This document shows positions 46,404-57,019 of a stretch of 64,000 bases of DNA, one piece after another. The translations under genes were made by a program, and so were the position numbers. Position 1 is the first letter of the stretch. Each line of letters starts with the position of its first letter. The notes beneath the pieces are model-generated. The model saw only the letters and a list, made by a program, of their open reading frames with translations, had not been told where the DNA came from and made no database searches. Source of the stretch: Clostridiales bacterium (GTDB lineage Bacteria; Bacillota; Peptococcia; DRI-13; UBA5745); the NCBI GenBank assembly GCA_009782505.1, contig WRIW01000004.1, positions 1-64,000 on the forward strand. The letters run 5' to 3'.

Positions 46404-48296
46404 ATGAACTTTGGCGGATACATGGGAAAAATCCTTTTCGTCGACCTGACGGATAAGACCACCCGGGAACAGGAGCTCGACGAGTCGACCTATCGCCGCT
46501 ATATCGGCGGATACGGTCTGGGGGCGAGGATACTGTACGAGTTTCTCAAGCCAGGGATCGACCCTCTCGGCCCCGACAACATGATCGGCTTTGTGCCGGG
46601 GACCTTCACGGGGACGAAAGCTCACGCCGCGGGGCGCTTTCATGTAGTCGCCAAGTCGCCCCTTACCGGAGGCTGGGGGGATTCCAGCTGCGGCGGCAAC
46701 TTCGGCCCCAGGCTGAAGGGCGCCGGCTACGACGGGGTATTCTTCACCGGCAGGGCGGAGAAGCCGGTATATGTCTACCTGGACGACGGGCGCGTGGAGT
46801 TTCACGACGCGGCGGACTTGTGGGGGAAAGACTCCGCCGACACGGAGGCGAGCCTCAGGGAAAAGCACGGGGGCAAATCCCTCGGCGTGATGTGCATCGG
46901 CCAGGCGGGGGAAAATCTGCTGCGCATCGCCTGCATCATCAATGACTTCGGCCGCGCGGCGGGGCGTATGGGCCTCGGCGCCGTCATGGGCTCGAAGAAT
47001 CTGAAAGCCTTCGTCGCGTCGGGAGCGGGACAGGCTCGAATCATGGATCAGGAGGTCTATCAGGAGCAGCTGGACTATATGGTCCACAACATCACGAAAG
47101 AACGCACGCCCATGGCAAACCGGCTGAGCGCGACGGGCACGGCTACGGTATATGTACAGAATATATCGATCCAGGACTGCCCCGTCCAGAACTGGCGCTC
47201 CATCGGAGCCGAGAAGTATTCCTTAGATCAGGCGACGAAGATCGCCGGCCCGGCGTACGCGCCTTATGTCAAGCGGCCCTATGCCTGCGCCCAGTGCGCG
47301 GTGGCTTGCGGCGCTATCGTCGAGTTCACGGACAGCGAGGGGCGGACGCGGGAATCCCACCGGCCGGAGTATGAGACGGTGGGCGCCTTTGGGAGCCTGT
47401 GCCTCATCGACGATATACAGGCGGTGATGGAAGCCAATGAAGCTTGCAACCGTTATGGTATGGATACCATATCCACCGGCGGCACCATCGCTTTCGCCAT
47501 GGAATGCTTTGAAAAAGGGCAAATCACCCGCGAAGACGCGTTAGGCGTCGATCTGAGCTGGGGGAACAAGGACGCACTGGTCCCCATCATCGAGCAGATG
47601 GCTTTCCGCAGGGGGATAGGCGCGGTGCTGGCCGACGGATCCAGGCGCGCGGCTGCCGCCCTGGGCCGCGGCGCAGAGGAGTTCGCCATACAGGCGGGCG
47701 GTATGGAGCTGCCTATGCACGACGCCCGCTGCTGGCCGGGTTTCGGCTACAGTTACGCCCTGGACCCCACGCCGGGCATCCACTGCAAAGGGCCGGTGGG
47801 CTTCATCGAGCATGGCTGGACAGACCGTCAGTTTGAGGAAACCCACAGCATGAGGCATTTAGCCGAGGACAAGTACAACTATGAAGGCAAAGGCGAGCCC
47901 CTCAAGCTGCTGAGCCATTGGTATCATTTCTTCAACGGGACCGGCCTGTGCATCTTGGGCAAGTATTGTTACTACCGCTACCCAACCCTGGAGCTTCTCC
48001 GGGCCGTCACCGGCTGGAAGGACTTCGACATGGAGGAAGCCCTCGCCGTGGGAGAGAGGGTCAATACCTTGCGCCAGCAATTCAACGTCAATGAAGGCAT
48101 TACCTACGACGACTTTAAGCTTCCGGGGCGCGCCGCGGGTCTCCCGCCCCTGCACGCGGGGCCCACCGCCGGCGTTACCGTGGATATCGACAAAGTCCGG
48201 GACGACTACTATAAAGCGATGGATTGGGACGCTTCCGGCAGGCCGTCCCGCAGGGCTATCGAAAGGCTGGGGCTGCAAGAGCTGATCAAAGCGTAA
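46404..48296 (+). CDS. Aldehyde ferredoxin oxidoreductase family protein (AOR-2)
   Basis: MNFGGYMGKILFVDLTDKTTREQELDESTYRRYIGGYGLGARILYE; CAQCAVACG; ORF track start is 46362. Confidence 0.94.
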   Translation: MNFGGYMGKILFVDLTDKTTREQELDESTYRRYIGGYGLGARILYEFLKPGIDPLGPDNMIGFVPGTFTGTKAHAAGRFHVVAKSPLTGGWGDSSCGGNFGPRLKGAGYDGVFFTGRAEKPVYVYLDDGRVEFHDAADLWGKDSADTEASLREKHGGKSLGVMCIGQAGENLLRIACIINDFGRAAGRMGLGAVMGSKNLKAFVASGAGQARIMDQEVYQEQLDYMVHNITKERTPMANRLSATGTATVYVQNISIQDCPVQNWRSIGAEKYSLDQATKIAGPAYAPYVKRPYACAQCAVACGAIVEFTDSEGRTRESHRPEYETVGAFGSLCLIDDIQAVMEANEACNRYGMDTISTGGTIAFAMECFEKGQITREDALGVDLSWGNKDALVPIIEQMAFRRGIGAVLADGSRRAAAALGRGAEEFAIQAGGMELPMHDARCWPGFGYSYALDPTPGIHCKGPVGFIEHGWTDRQFEETHSMRHLAEDKYNYEGKGEPLKLLSHWYHFFNGTGLCILGKYCYYRYPTLELLRAVTGWKDFDMEEALAVGERVNTLRQQFNVNEGITYDDFKLPGRAAGLPPLHAGPTAGVTVDIDKVRDDYYKAMDWDASGRPSRRAIERLGLQELIKA

Positions 48297-48325
48297 GCAA
48301 ACAGTGTAAGCTAAAGAGAAAGCAC

Positions 48326-48579
48326 AAGCGAACAACAGGCGTAATATAAAGCCAGCGCCACTGCTTGTCTGACTCCCTGGACAATATCTGCAAATCATCA
48401 CGTCAATCATAGAATAAAGCCTATCGGCTACGACACGACATCCTGTCGTGCTCCGCCTAATCAGACATCGTGTCTGATTTACGGCTTACCTGGTTGATTG
48501 CCGTGTGATTTAAGACGATATCGTCCAAAGTCGTCAAACAAGCGGTGGCGCTGGTCTGCGTTACGCCTGTTGTTCGCTT
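48326..48579. repeat. Palindromic intergenic element e2 with twin internal hairpins
   Basis: ~95-nt arms beginning AAGCGAACAACAGGCGTAA on both strands; internal hairpins CACGAC-ATCCT-GTCGTG (48434-48450) and AATCAGAC-ATCGT-GTCTGATT (48459-48479). Confidence 0.78.
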
Positions 48580-49997
48580 CTGCGCTTCCTGTTTACCGCG
48601 ATGATCCACGCCACCGTCACGGCTATGCCTATGAGGCATATGCCCGACGCGATGAGGAAAGTATTGCGCATCCCGTACATGAACGCCGCTTCCTGGCCGC
48701 CCCCCGGCTCATAGCCGGTCACGTGGTAGCCCAGAACCTTGCTCATCCCCCCGTAAAGCACGGCTGTGGTAAAGGCGACGCCCAGGGTCATGCCAATATT
48801 TCGAATGCACATGCTGGCGGATCCGCCTATCCCCAGCTTATCCGGCGGGACATTTGACATGATGTGCGTGTTGTTTGGCGCGTTAAACAAGGCGTTGCCG
48901 AAGCTGATGACGCAATAGTACATGATCATCACGATGACGGGGGAATTCACGGTCAGCGTAGCCATGAGCATCAATCCCAGGAAGTTCAATATCTGGCCGG
49001 CGAGGGACAATGCGTCGCCCCTGATCTTGTCGGTGAGTATCCCGCTGACCGGCGTGACAAGCAGGACAATGACCGGCGATACGGTCATGTACAGGCCGGC
49101 GAGGCCTACCGGCGTGCCCAGCACGCCTTGCATGTAGAAGGGGATGATGATGTTGCCGAAGCCCATGGTAAACATCTGGATAAAAGCCGTCAACACATTT
49201 ACGGAGAAGATTGGGTTCTTGAATAGGCCAAGATCCAGCAGGGGCATGGCTTTTTTCCTCTGCATAGCAAAAAACGCGCTGAAGGTCACCAGTGACAAAG
49301 CCAGCCCGGAGAGGATAGTAGCGCTGGTGTAGCCGGCGGCATACCCCCCCTGCATAGAGTAAAGCAGGGATACTATGGCTACAGCGTAGAGCAGCGCCCC
49401 CGGGTAGTCCATGGTCTCCCTGCGCTCGGGGGCCTTCTCCTTAGGGAAGCAGCGTAAACCCAGCAGCAGGGCCGCCAGGGTGACGGGGGCCTTAAGCAGG
49501 AACATATACTGCCAGGGCAGATAAGCGATGATCAAGCCGCCCAGGGTAGGCCCGGCAAGCAGGCCGATAGATACGGCGCCCCCGTATATGCCCATGGCGC
49601 GCCCCCGTTCGCTCTGAGGGAAGACCATGGTGATCAGGCCCTGGCTGTTTGCCATGGTGCAGCTTGTCCCGATGGCCTGCACGATACGGGCGATGACCAG
49701 CATGGAGAGGGAATTCGCCAAGCCGCCAAATACCGAACTCAAGGTATAGACGGCGACGCCGACCAGATAAAACTTCGTCTTGCCGACGATGTCCCCAAGC
49801 CTGCCGAAGAAAAGTATCAGTGTGGAAGTTGTGATCGAGTACGCGCTGACGATCCAGATGACAGCGCCGGAGGTCACCCCCAGATTCTGGCTTATCGTGG
49901 GCAACGCGATATTTAGCATGCTGCCGTCCAAGCCGTCCATGACGATTTTCATCACGATGACCGTCAATACCAACCATTTTCTTTTGTCGTTATCCAC
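48561..49997 (-). CDS. MFS transporter, EmrB/QacA (DHA2) type
   Basis: DGLDGSMLNIALPTISQNLGVTSGAVIWIVSAYSITTSTLILFFGRLGDIVGKTKFYLVG; 14-TM-like. Confidence 0.93.
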   Translation of the reverse strand: MDNDKRKWLVLTVIVMKIVMDGLDGSMLNIALPTISQNLGVTSGAVIWIVSAYSITTSTLILFFGRLGDIVGKTKFYLVGVAVYTLSSVFGGLANSLSMLVIARIVQAIGTSCTMANSQGLITMVFPQSERGRAMGIYGGAVSIGLLAGPTLGGLIIAYLPWQYMFLLKAPVTLAALLLGLRCFPKEKAPERRETMDYPGALLYAVAIVSLLYSMQGGYAAGYTSATILSGLALSLVTFSAFFAMQRKKAMPLLDLGLFKNPIFSVNVLTAFIQMFTMGFGNIIIPFYMQGVLGTPVGLAGLYMTVSPVIVLLVTPVSGILTDKIRGDALSLAGQILNFLGLMLMATLTVNSPVIVMIMYYCVISFGNALFNAPNNTHIMSNVPPDKLGIGGSASMCIRNIGMTLGVAFTTAVLYGGMSKVLGYHVTGYEPGGGQEAAFMYGMRNTFLIASGICLIGIAVTVAWIIAVNRKRRSEQQA

Positions 49998-50051
49998 TAT
50001 TTCGTCCTTTTGATTTATTTGCGCCTTTTCCCGGGCGTCGCGGGCGCGGGT

Positions 50052-50447
50052 TTACAGATCGACCGCCGTTGGCTCCTTGCCGCCCTCGGTGACCATGCAG
50101 GTCGCGTTCTTCAGATAGAACATGGCGACTTCGCCGGGCTTGTCCTTATATATCTCGCCAATCCGCGGATTGTTTTCAAACAGATATTTCTTTACCTCTT
50201 CGCTTTCGTCCGGTACCGCTTCGCCTACGATCCTGATCCAGTCCATGTTCTGCTTAATGGCCGCGAGGGAAACTTTCGGATTGCTTATCATCTGCTTGTA
50301 CACATTCTTCGACCTTCCCATGCTGAAGTAGAACCGGCCGTTATACTCCATGTTTGAGCCGAAAGGCCGGAGCTGGGGCTGACCGTCGTCCGACGTGGCG
50401 ATGAAATACACGCCCGCCTCTTTCAGAAAATCTACGCCTTTACCCAT
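50052..50447 (-). CDS. Pyridoxamine 5'-phosphate oxidase-like FMN-binding protein
   Basis: FLKEAGVYFIATSDDGQPQLRPFGSNMEYNGRFYFSMGRSKNVYKQMISNPKVSL; AAGGAGG RBS before ATG 50447. Confidence 0.88.
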   Translation of the reverse strand: MGKGVDFLKEAGVYFIATSDDGQPQLRPFGSNMEYNGRFYFSMGRSKNVYKQMISNPKVSLAAIKQNMDWIRIVGEAVPDESEEVKKYLFENNPRIGEIYKDKPGEVAMFYLKNATCMVTEGGKEPTAVDL

Positions 50448-50589
50448 AATGCGCGCCTCCTTAATTTTTTTATCAACGCTATGTATTATACTTCTTTTTC
50501 TTGCCCGGCACAATTAATATGCTATACTTATAATATAGAACGTCGCGCCCGGCGCGGTACGTGCAATACATAAATCATGGGAGGACGAA

Positions 50590-51714
50590 TTGACGATGAA
50601 CGCGAAACCCGCGGTTAAGCCGCAATACCCCAATTTTTCTTCAGGCCCCTGCGCGAAGATCCCCGGCTTCGATCTGGCGGATTTGGAATCGGCTCCCCTG
50701 GGAAGATCCCACAGAAGCGCCCTTGGCAAAGGGAAACTGGCGGAATCCATCGAAAGGACCAAAGCGTTGCTGGAGATACCGGAAGACTATCTTGTGGGAA
50801 TCGTTCCGGCTTCAGATACCGGCGCCATTGAGATGGCTATGTGGAATCTGCTGGGCGAGAGAGGGGTCGACGTCGTCTGGTTTGAGTCCTTCGGGAAGTT
50901 TTGGGCCAACGATATCGTCGACCAGCTGCGTTTAAAGGATGTGAATGTCCTGTCCGCCGGATACGGCGAGCTGCCCGATCTGTCGATGATCGATTTTGAC
51001 CGCGACGTAGTCTTTACCTGGAACGGCACCACCAGCGGCGTAAAAGTACCGAACGGGGACTTTATCCCGGCGGACAGGCGGGGGCTGACCATCTGCGACG
51101 CTACCTCCGCCGTCTTTGCTATGGAGATCGACTGGAGCAAGCTGGACGTCGCCACATTTTCCTGGCAGAAGGTACTGGGCGGTGAAGCGGCCCACGGCAT
51201 GCTCGTGCTGTCGCCCAGAGCTGTGGAACGCGTTAACGCCTACACGCCCCCCTGGCCGATTCCCAGGATATTTCAGCTGAAAAGCAAAGGTAAATTCGCC
51301 CTGGAGCTCTTTGAAGGCTCCACCATCAACACACCCTCCATGTTATGTAACGAGGACTACCTGAACGCTCTGGACTGGGCGGAATCCGTCGGCGGGTTGA
51401 AGAAGCTTCGGCAGATCAGCGCCGATAATTTAAAAGCCTTCGAAAGGTTCGTCGGCGGGCGCGAATGGATACGTTTTCTGGCCTCTGATCCGCGGACCGT
51501 ATCGAATACAAGCGTTTGCCTGGCTCTCGATTTACCCGAGGAAAAGATCAAGAAGATCGTCAGCCTGCTGGAAGAAGAAGGAGCGGCTTATGACGTCGCC
51601 CCTTACCGCGACGCTCCGCCGGGGCTGCGCTTCTGGTGCGGCTCCACCGTACAGACAAAGGATGTGGAAATCGCGCTGGAGTGGCTGGACTGGGCCTACC
51701 ACGAGGTGAAGTAA
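50590..51714 (+). CDS. serC: Phosphoserine transaminase
   Basis: [76 protein letters not shown] 50590 or ATG 50596 start. Confidence 0.88.
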   Translation: MTMNAKPAVKPQYPNFSSGPCAKIPGFDLADLESAPLGRSHRSALGKGKLAESIERTKALLEIPEDYLVGIVPASDTGAIEMAMWNLLGERGVDVVWFESFGKFWANDIVDQLRLKDVNVLSAGYGELPDLSMIDFDRDVVFTWNGTTSGVKVPNGDFIPADRRGLTICDATSAVFAMEIDWSKLDVATFSWQKVLGGEAAHGMLVLSPRAVERVNAYTPPWPIPRIFQLKSKGKFALELFEGSTINTPSMLCNEDYLNALDWAESVGGLKKLRQISADNLKAFERFVGGREWIRFLASDPRTVSNTSVCLALDLPEEKIKKIVSLLEEEGAAYDVAPYRDAPPGLRFWCGSTVQTKDVEIALEWLDWAYHEVK

Positions 51715-51735
51715 GACCGAAATGCTTGCCCAAGC

Positions 51736-51943
51736 AAGGTAGCCTGTGTCTGGCAAGACGACATTGCGTCGAAGCAATCAAGACACGAGATAAGCGTTTA
51801 GACGAAGCCATAAATAAATCAGGACGATTTATTAGGCGAGGTCGTCACGATGACGACTCGAAGCCGGTATGGCTGAGTATATCACGGCGACAAGGTGTTT
51901 CTTAGTATAATATAGCAGTCGTCGGTCAGACACAGGCTGCCTT
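51736..51943. repeat. Palindromic intergenic element e3 with twin internal hairpins
   Basis: Ends AAGGTAGCCTGTGTCTG / rc AAGGCAGCCTGTGTCTG; internal hairpins AATAAATC-AGGAC-GATTTATT (51813-51833) and TCGTC-ACGAT-GACGA (51842-51856). Confidence 0.65.
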
Positions 51944-51976
51944 GGGTCATGGGCATAGCTTAGTTAGGAGTGTTCA

Positions 51977-52729
51977 ATGTTCATTAAATTTATCTGCTGC
52001 GACGTCTTTGCCCGTATTGCCTGCGAGCTCGTTTCCCGATCCCCCCATATCGTAGACCTGGAGTTTATCCCCATGCTGGCCCACCAGGAGCCGAAAAAGC
52101 TAAACCGCCTGATCCAGGAGAAGATCGACCAAAGCCTGAACGATTCCGGGCGTAAGTACGACGCGGTCATCCTGGGCTTCGGCTTGTGCGGCAATTCCGT
52201 CGTCGGCCTCTCCTGCGCCGTGCCCCTGGTCATCCCCCGGGCCCATGACTGCTGCACCATCCATATGGGCAGCAAGGAGGGCTTCATCGCCTCCTTCGGA
52301 AATCAGCTGAGCGCCCGCTGGTGCTCCACCGGGTACTACGAGCGGGCCCATGTGCCGAATAGCGGCTACTTCGGCCCAGATCAGCTGGAAAACTATAAGA
52401 CTTCAGTGGAATACATGAAACTCGTGGATCAGTACGGCGAGGAAGACGCGGATTTCATATGGGAAACCATGCACCCGAAAATCGAAACCAACGAAGCCTA
52501 CTACATCAGGATCGAGGGATACGAGCACTCGGGCGCCTATGAAGGCTTTCAGTCGAAGATCGCAGAGGCGGGCAAAGAGCTCATCACCGTCCGCGGGGAT
52601 ACGGCCATGCTGAAGGCGCTGGTCGATGGCGAATGGGACGAGGCCGTTTTCCTCACCGTCCCCCCCGGGAAGAAGATCGAAGGCGTATATGATATGGACC
52701 AGGTCGTCAAGTATGCCGACGGGGAATGA
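51977..52729 (+). CDS. DUF1638 family protein
   Basis: YDAVILGFGLCGNSVVGLSCAVPLVIPRAHDCCTIHMGSKEGF typical DUF1638 core. Confidence 0.88.
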   Translation: MFIKFICCDVFARIACELVSRSPHIVDLEFIPMLAHQEPKKLNRLIQEKIDQSLNDSGRKYDAVILGFGLCGNSVVGLSCAVPLVIPRAHDCCTIHMGSKEGFIASFGNQLSARWCSTGYYERAHVPNSGYFGPDQLENYKTSVEYMKLVDQYGEEDADFIWETMHPKIETNEAYYIRIEGYEHSGAYEGFQSKIAEAGKELITVRGDTAMLKALVDGEWDEAVFLTVPPGKKIEGVYDMDQVVKYADGE

Positions 52730-52738
52730 ATAAGCGTT

Positions 52739-54436
52739 ATGTTTAGAAAAAGCTTTAAAATGAGGATCATCATCCCCACGGTCACGATATTTGTCGTGCT
52801 GGTGGTCGCTTTGAATCTTTTTTTGTCCTTCCGGTTCTCGGCGCTTAGCGGCTTCCTCATCAACGAAAAACTGATTTCAAACACAAACAGCCTGAAGAAC
52901 TATCTCGGCGACTGCGAGGCGAATTCCAGGGCGGCGGCCCTATCCATGGCTTCAAACGCCCGGGCGGTGGAGGCCATCAAAGAGCGGGACAGGAGAGAGA
53001 TCCTGCGGATATTCACGCCCACCCATGATTTGTACCAGATCAGCTTCTACACCATCTGCGACGCTGATGGCTTCGTACTGGCCAGGACCTACTCCCCCGA
53101 TCAGTTTGGCGACAATGTCCTGTCCCAGCACAGCTTCCGCGAAGCGTTGGCAGGCAATACGATCACCAACTTTGAAGAGGCTGCCATGGTCAAGGTTTCC
53201 CTCCGTACCGGGACGCCCGTATACGACGCGGACGGCGCGCTTGTCGGAGCGATTCTGGCCGGGGTGCGATTTGACCTGGACAGCGAGGTGGAGAGGCTCA
53301 AGGAGATATTTCATTCCGAGATCACCGTTTTTCTGGGCAGCACGAGGGTCGCCACGACGATCACGAAAAATGGCCAGAGCATAGTCGGTACCGAGCTGGA
53401 TTCGCGCATAGGGGAGGTCGTCATTCAAAACCGCCGGGAGTACTCCGGCGACGCGGATATCCTCGGGGAAAAGTATAAAACGTTTTATATGCCCCTGCTC
53501 AACGCCGGCGGGGACGCTTTCGCCACGTTTTTTCTGGGCATCCCGGAGGCGGAGGTCATCAGCGCCGTCAACAGTACCATGTACGCGGGCCTGGCGCTGG
53601 GCTTCGGCGGGCTGCTGATATCTATACTTCTTTTGTATAAGTTCATTTCGTCCATCAGCAAGCCGATCACCCGGCTCTCCGGCGACATGGAGAGCATAGC
53701 CAACGGCGCCCTGGACGTGGATATCCAGGTCAAGGGCGAGGACGAGGTAGGCCTGCTGGGCGCCTCGCTGCAAAGGGTAGCCGATATCTTATATAAGCTC
53801 ATCGACGATATCAACATGATGATAAGCGAGCAGCGCCAGGGCAATACGGACTATAGCCTTGACGCCAGTGAGTTTCTTGGCGACTATAAAGTGCTTGCGG
53901 AAAACATACTGGAGCTGGCGGCCCTGGGCAACCTGGATCAACTGACGGGCATACCAAACAGGCGGAGCTTTGACAATCGGCTGGAGATGGAATGGGGCAG
54001 GGCCATCCGGGATCACACGCCTATCAGCATCCTGATGATAGATGTGGATAAGTTTAAGAATTATAATGACGCCTTCGGGCATCAGCAGGGGGATGTGGCG
54101 TTGAAGACCGTAGCCAGGGTACTGAGGCAGTCCGGCAAGCGCTCCATCGACTTCGCGGCGCGCTGGGGGGGCGAGGAATTCGTCGTCCTGCTTCCGGGCA
54201 CGGACGCCCAGGGCGCGGTCACCGTGGCGGAGAATATCCGCGAAGAAGTGGGGGGCACAGAGATCCCCTGCGCCGACGAGGCAGGGGCAAAGGTGACCAT
54301 CAGCGTGGGGGTCAACACCCAGACGCCTACGTCAAACAGCTTGATGAGCGGTTTTATCTCCGGCGCCGACGCCGCCCTTTATCAGGCAAAGGGTACGGGC
54401 CGCAACCGGGTTTGCCTCCACGACGGAAGGCTGTAG
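52739..54436 (+). CDS. Diguanylate cyclase with Cache-like sensor, HAMP and GGDEF (GGEEF) domain
   Basis: TM-extracellular-TM, HAMP PITRLSGDMESIANGALDVDIQ, FAARWGGEEFVVLLPG. Confidence 0.93.
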   Translation: MFRKSFKMRIIIPTVTIFVVLVVALNLFLSFRFSALSGFLINEKLISNTNSLKNYLGDCEANSRAAALSMASNARAVEAIKERDRREILRIFTPTHDLYQISFYTICDADGFVLARTYSPDQFGDNVLSQHSFREALAGNTITNFEEAAMVKVSLRTGTPVYDADGALVGAILAGVRFDLDSEVERLKEIFHSEITVFLGSTRVATTITKNGQSIVGTELDSRIGEVVIQNRREYSGDADILGEKYKTFYMPLLNAGGDAFATFFLGIPEAEVISAVNSTMYAGLALGFGGLLISILLLYKFISSISKPITRLSGDMESIANGALDVDIQVKGEDEVGLLGASLQRVADILYKLIDDINMMISEQRQGNTDYSLDASEFLGDYKVLAENILELAALGNLDQLTGIPNRRSFDNRLEMEWGRAIRDHTPISILMIDVDKFKNYNDAFGHQQGDVALKTVARVLRQSGKRSIDFAARWGGEEFVVLLPGTDAQGAVTVAENIREEVGGTEIPCADEAGAKVTISVGVNTQTPTSNSLMSGFISGADAALYQAKGTGRNRVCLHDGRL

Positions 54437-54476
54437 CGGAGAGACGCCGTAGCGAAGGAATGCCGCTGGTGTTATT

Positions 54477-55463
54477 TCAAGTCAGCTGATCATCCGCGAT
54501 ACCATTCTGCCGCCACTTCGCGAATAGGTTCACCAGGCCTTCTTCCAGAGAGGTCTGGGTGAAGCTGATATCGACGACGCCTTCCATATCCGCAAGCTCC
54601 CGGAGCAGCTTGCGCGTATCCTGATAGTCGATTTCCCTCCGGGAGCCGTCGCTGAAGCTGACCAGCGCCCGCTTCGTGTTGCCTAGTTCGCCGCGCAGGG
54701 AAGCGAAATCTCCGTCAAAGGTTATTCGCCCGCCGGAGATGAGCAGTATGCGCCTCGCCATCTCCTCCAGATCGTCCATATCGTGGCTGGTGACGATTAT
54801 CGTCGTGCCGTCGCGTTTGTTGAGCTCCTTAAGAAATCCGATCATCTGCCGCTTTGCCATGACGTCCAGGCCCAGGGTGGGCTCGTCCAGAAGGATGAGC
54901 ATGGGGCTGTGAAGCAGCAGCATGGCCAGGTCGGCCCGCATCCGCTGGCCCAGGCTGAGCTCCCGGGCGAAGGTTTTCAGCAGGTCGCCGATATCCAGCA
55001 GTTCCGTCACTACATCGAGATTTCGCTTATACATGTCGTCGGGGATGTCCCAGACGACTTTTTTCCATTCGAAGCTTTGGATGACGGGATGATCCCACCA
55101 AAGCTCGGTGCGGTTGCCGAACAATACCCCCAGATACTTCATGAGGGCGTGGCGCTGCTTTTGGGGCGACATGGACAAGACGGATATTTCCCCGGAGGAA
55201 GGCAGAAGCATGCCTGACAATACTTTCATCGTCGTGCTTTTTCCCGCGCCGTTTGGCCCGGCATAGGCGACAAATTCGCCTTTACCGACTTGAAAGGATA
55301 GATCGTCCAGGGCGGTGATGACGCGCTTCTCGGGCTTCAGCAGGTTTCGCAGAAGGCCCCGGCCCGTATTGTCCCGCTGCCACTGGGTGAAGACTTTCGT
55401 GACGCCGCTTACGCTAACGGCGGAATCCGTATGGGACATATCTGTTTGCGCCTTTCCGGACAT
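54477..55463 (-). CDS. ABC transporter ATP-binding protein (ABC-2 type)
   Basis: YAGPNGAGKSTTMKVLSGML; LSLGQRMRADLAMLLLHSPMLILLDEPTLGLD. Confidence 0.95.
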   Translation of the reverse strand: MSGKAQTDMSHTDSAVSVSGVTKVFTQWQRDNTGRGLLRNLLKPEKRVITALDDLSFQVGKGEFVAYAGPNGAGKSTTMKVLSGMLLPSSGEISVLSMSPQKQRHALMKYLGVLFGNRTELWWDHPVIQSFEWKKVVWDIPDDMYKRNLDVVTELLDIGDLLKTFARELSLGQRMRADLAMLLLHSPMLILLDEPTLGLDVMAKRQMIGFLKELNKRDGTTIIVTSHDMDDLEEMARRILLISGGRITFDGDFASLRGELGNTKRALVSFSDGSRREIDYQDTRKLLRELADMEGVVDISFTQTSLEEGLVNLFAKWRQNGIADDQLT

Positions 55464-56259
55464 AGTAGTTCAATCCTCTTTTGAATACATACCCCGCGAT
55501 GAGGGTGATGAAGAGCGCGAAAAGCATAGGATAGTAGGGGCTGAGGTTCAGCGGCGGCTTACCCAGCAGGCAGAGGGAGGGGAACCAGGCGACGAGCCCT
55601 TCCGGCAGGATCGTCAGCAGCGGTATCTGGATGAAAGCCGGCATGCCGGATAAAGGGAAGGTGCTGATCAGCCAGGCGTCTTCGATGGCCGTATTGGAGA
55701 TTTCCTCCATCGCCACAGGGGCGTAAAACGCCATGCTTGAGACGAGATACGAACGCGCCACGATGATGGTCATGGTCGTCAGCAGATACGCGATCAGGGC
55801 AACGACCCATAGAAATGATATCCGCAAGCGGAGCCTGCTTACCGCAATAGCCATCAGCGCGACGCCGACGAGCATTTTCCCGCTGGTGAAAGGCGAGAAT
55901 CCGTTGGTGGCTAACTGGACGCCCAGAGGCAAAGGTTGGATGAATAAATGCTCAAGCTGGCCCCGGCCGATGATCCTGCTGATATGGATATTGTTTCCCG
56001 TGCCAAATGTGGTGAAAATCCCCGAAACCAGCGTGGAGTACGCCATCATAAACAGCACTTCATCCGCGCTCATACCGCCGATACCGTTGAACCGCGCGGC
56101 GATGAGAAATATCCCCGCTACCGTACCCAGATTGCTGATGATATCGCCGAGGACGCCGATCATAGCGAACTTCGTATCCCTGAGCAGCCAAACCAAATCC
56201 ATTTTCGCTGAGATAGCCAGCAGCCTGAGTACGCGCCTTAACGTGATTTTATCCGCCAT
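55414..56259 (-). CDS. ABC-2 family permease
   Basis: Multi-TM; overlaps ATPase and second permease genes in an operon. Confidence 0.85.
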   Translation of the reverse strand: MADKITLRRVLRLLAISAKMDLVWLLRDTKFAMIGVLGDIISNLGTVAGIFLIAARFNGIGGMSADEVLFMMAYSTLVSGIFTTFGTGNNIHISRIIGRGQLEHLFIQPLPLGVQLATNGFSPFTSGKMLVGVALMAIAVSRLRLRISFLWVVALIAYLLTTMTIIVARSYLVSSMAFYAPVAMEEISNTAIEDAWLISTFPLSGMPAFIQIPLLTILPEGLVAWFPSLCLLGKPPLNLSPYYPMLFALFITLIAGYVFKRGLNYYVRKGANRYVPYGFRR

Positions 56260-57019
56260 AACTCACCATGCCTTCCTGGGATTTTCTCCAGATGAGCAGC
56301 GCGGCAGGCCACAGGATCAGGTTCCATAAAATTTGCAGCGCGATGGTTTCCCCGGCGTCAGCGGCGCCGACGAAGATGGACAGGGGCGACCCGCCAAGGC
56401 AGGCGAAAGGCTGGTATTTCATCACATCCGCGAGGCCGAAAGGCAGCAGCCTTATGGGGATGATGGTGCCGGAAAACACCATCGCTATCGCCACGCGCGT
56501 GCGGTCTACCAGCCAGTTCATATTCCGCAGCTTGATGGACAGGCAGGCAAAGAGGAAGTCTACGGCAAAGCCCAGGGTGACGCATAGAAGCAGGCTGACG
56601 ATAAATAAAGGCGACACAGGGATCAGCCGGACGCCGAATAAGGGCGCCATCAGGGCCATGGGCAGCGAAAACATCAGCAGCATGGGCGCCCAGCGGCCCG
56701 CGGTCTGGGCGGCGAGTTGTCCGAATACGGACAATGGGCGGCCGTACAGCTTGAGGAGGACGCCGTCGGAGAGCCATCCCGTAGCGGTTGTCTTGATCAC
56801 CAGCATATCGGCCAGAAGTGCGCTGACATAGGTATAAGTCAGCATCTGCTCAAGGCTCATGCCCACGTCCGCCCCGGAGGACATCACCACCCGCCACAGG
56901 TAAACCAGGGGGATGAGGGTAAAGACTTTGATCAGTATATCGGGAAACAGATAGGCAACGCCGCCGTTTGTCCGCTCAAGGGCGGCCATCCGGGCGGTTT
57001 TCATATATTTGTACAACAT
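56249..57019 (-). CDS. ABC-2 family permease
   Basis: MLYKYMKTARMAALERTNGGVAYLFPDILIKVFTLIPLVYLWRVVM; start coincides with upstream GNAT stop. Confidence 0.85.
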   Translation of the reverse strand: MLYKYMKTARMAALERTNGGVAYLFPDILIKVFTLIPLVYLWRVVMSSGADVGMSLEQMLTYTYVSALLADMLVIKTTATGWLSDGVLLKLYGRPLSVFGQLAAQTAGRWAPMLLMFSLPMALMAPLFGVRLIPVSPLFIVSLLLCVTLGFAVDFLFACLSIKLRNMNWLVDRTRVAIAMVFSGTIIPIRLLPFGLADVMKYQPFACLGGSPLSIFVGAADAGETIALQILWNLILWPAALLIWRKSQEGMVSYGG

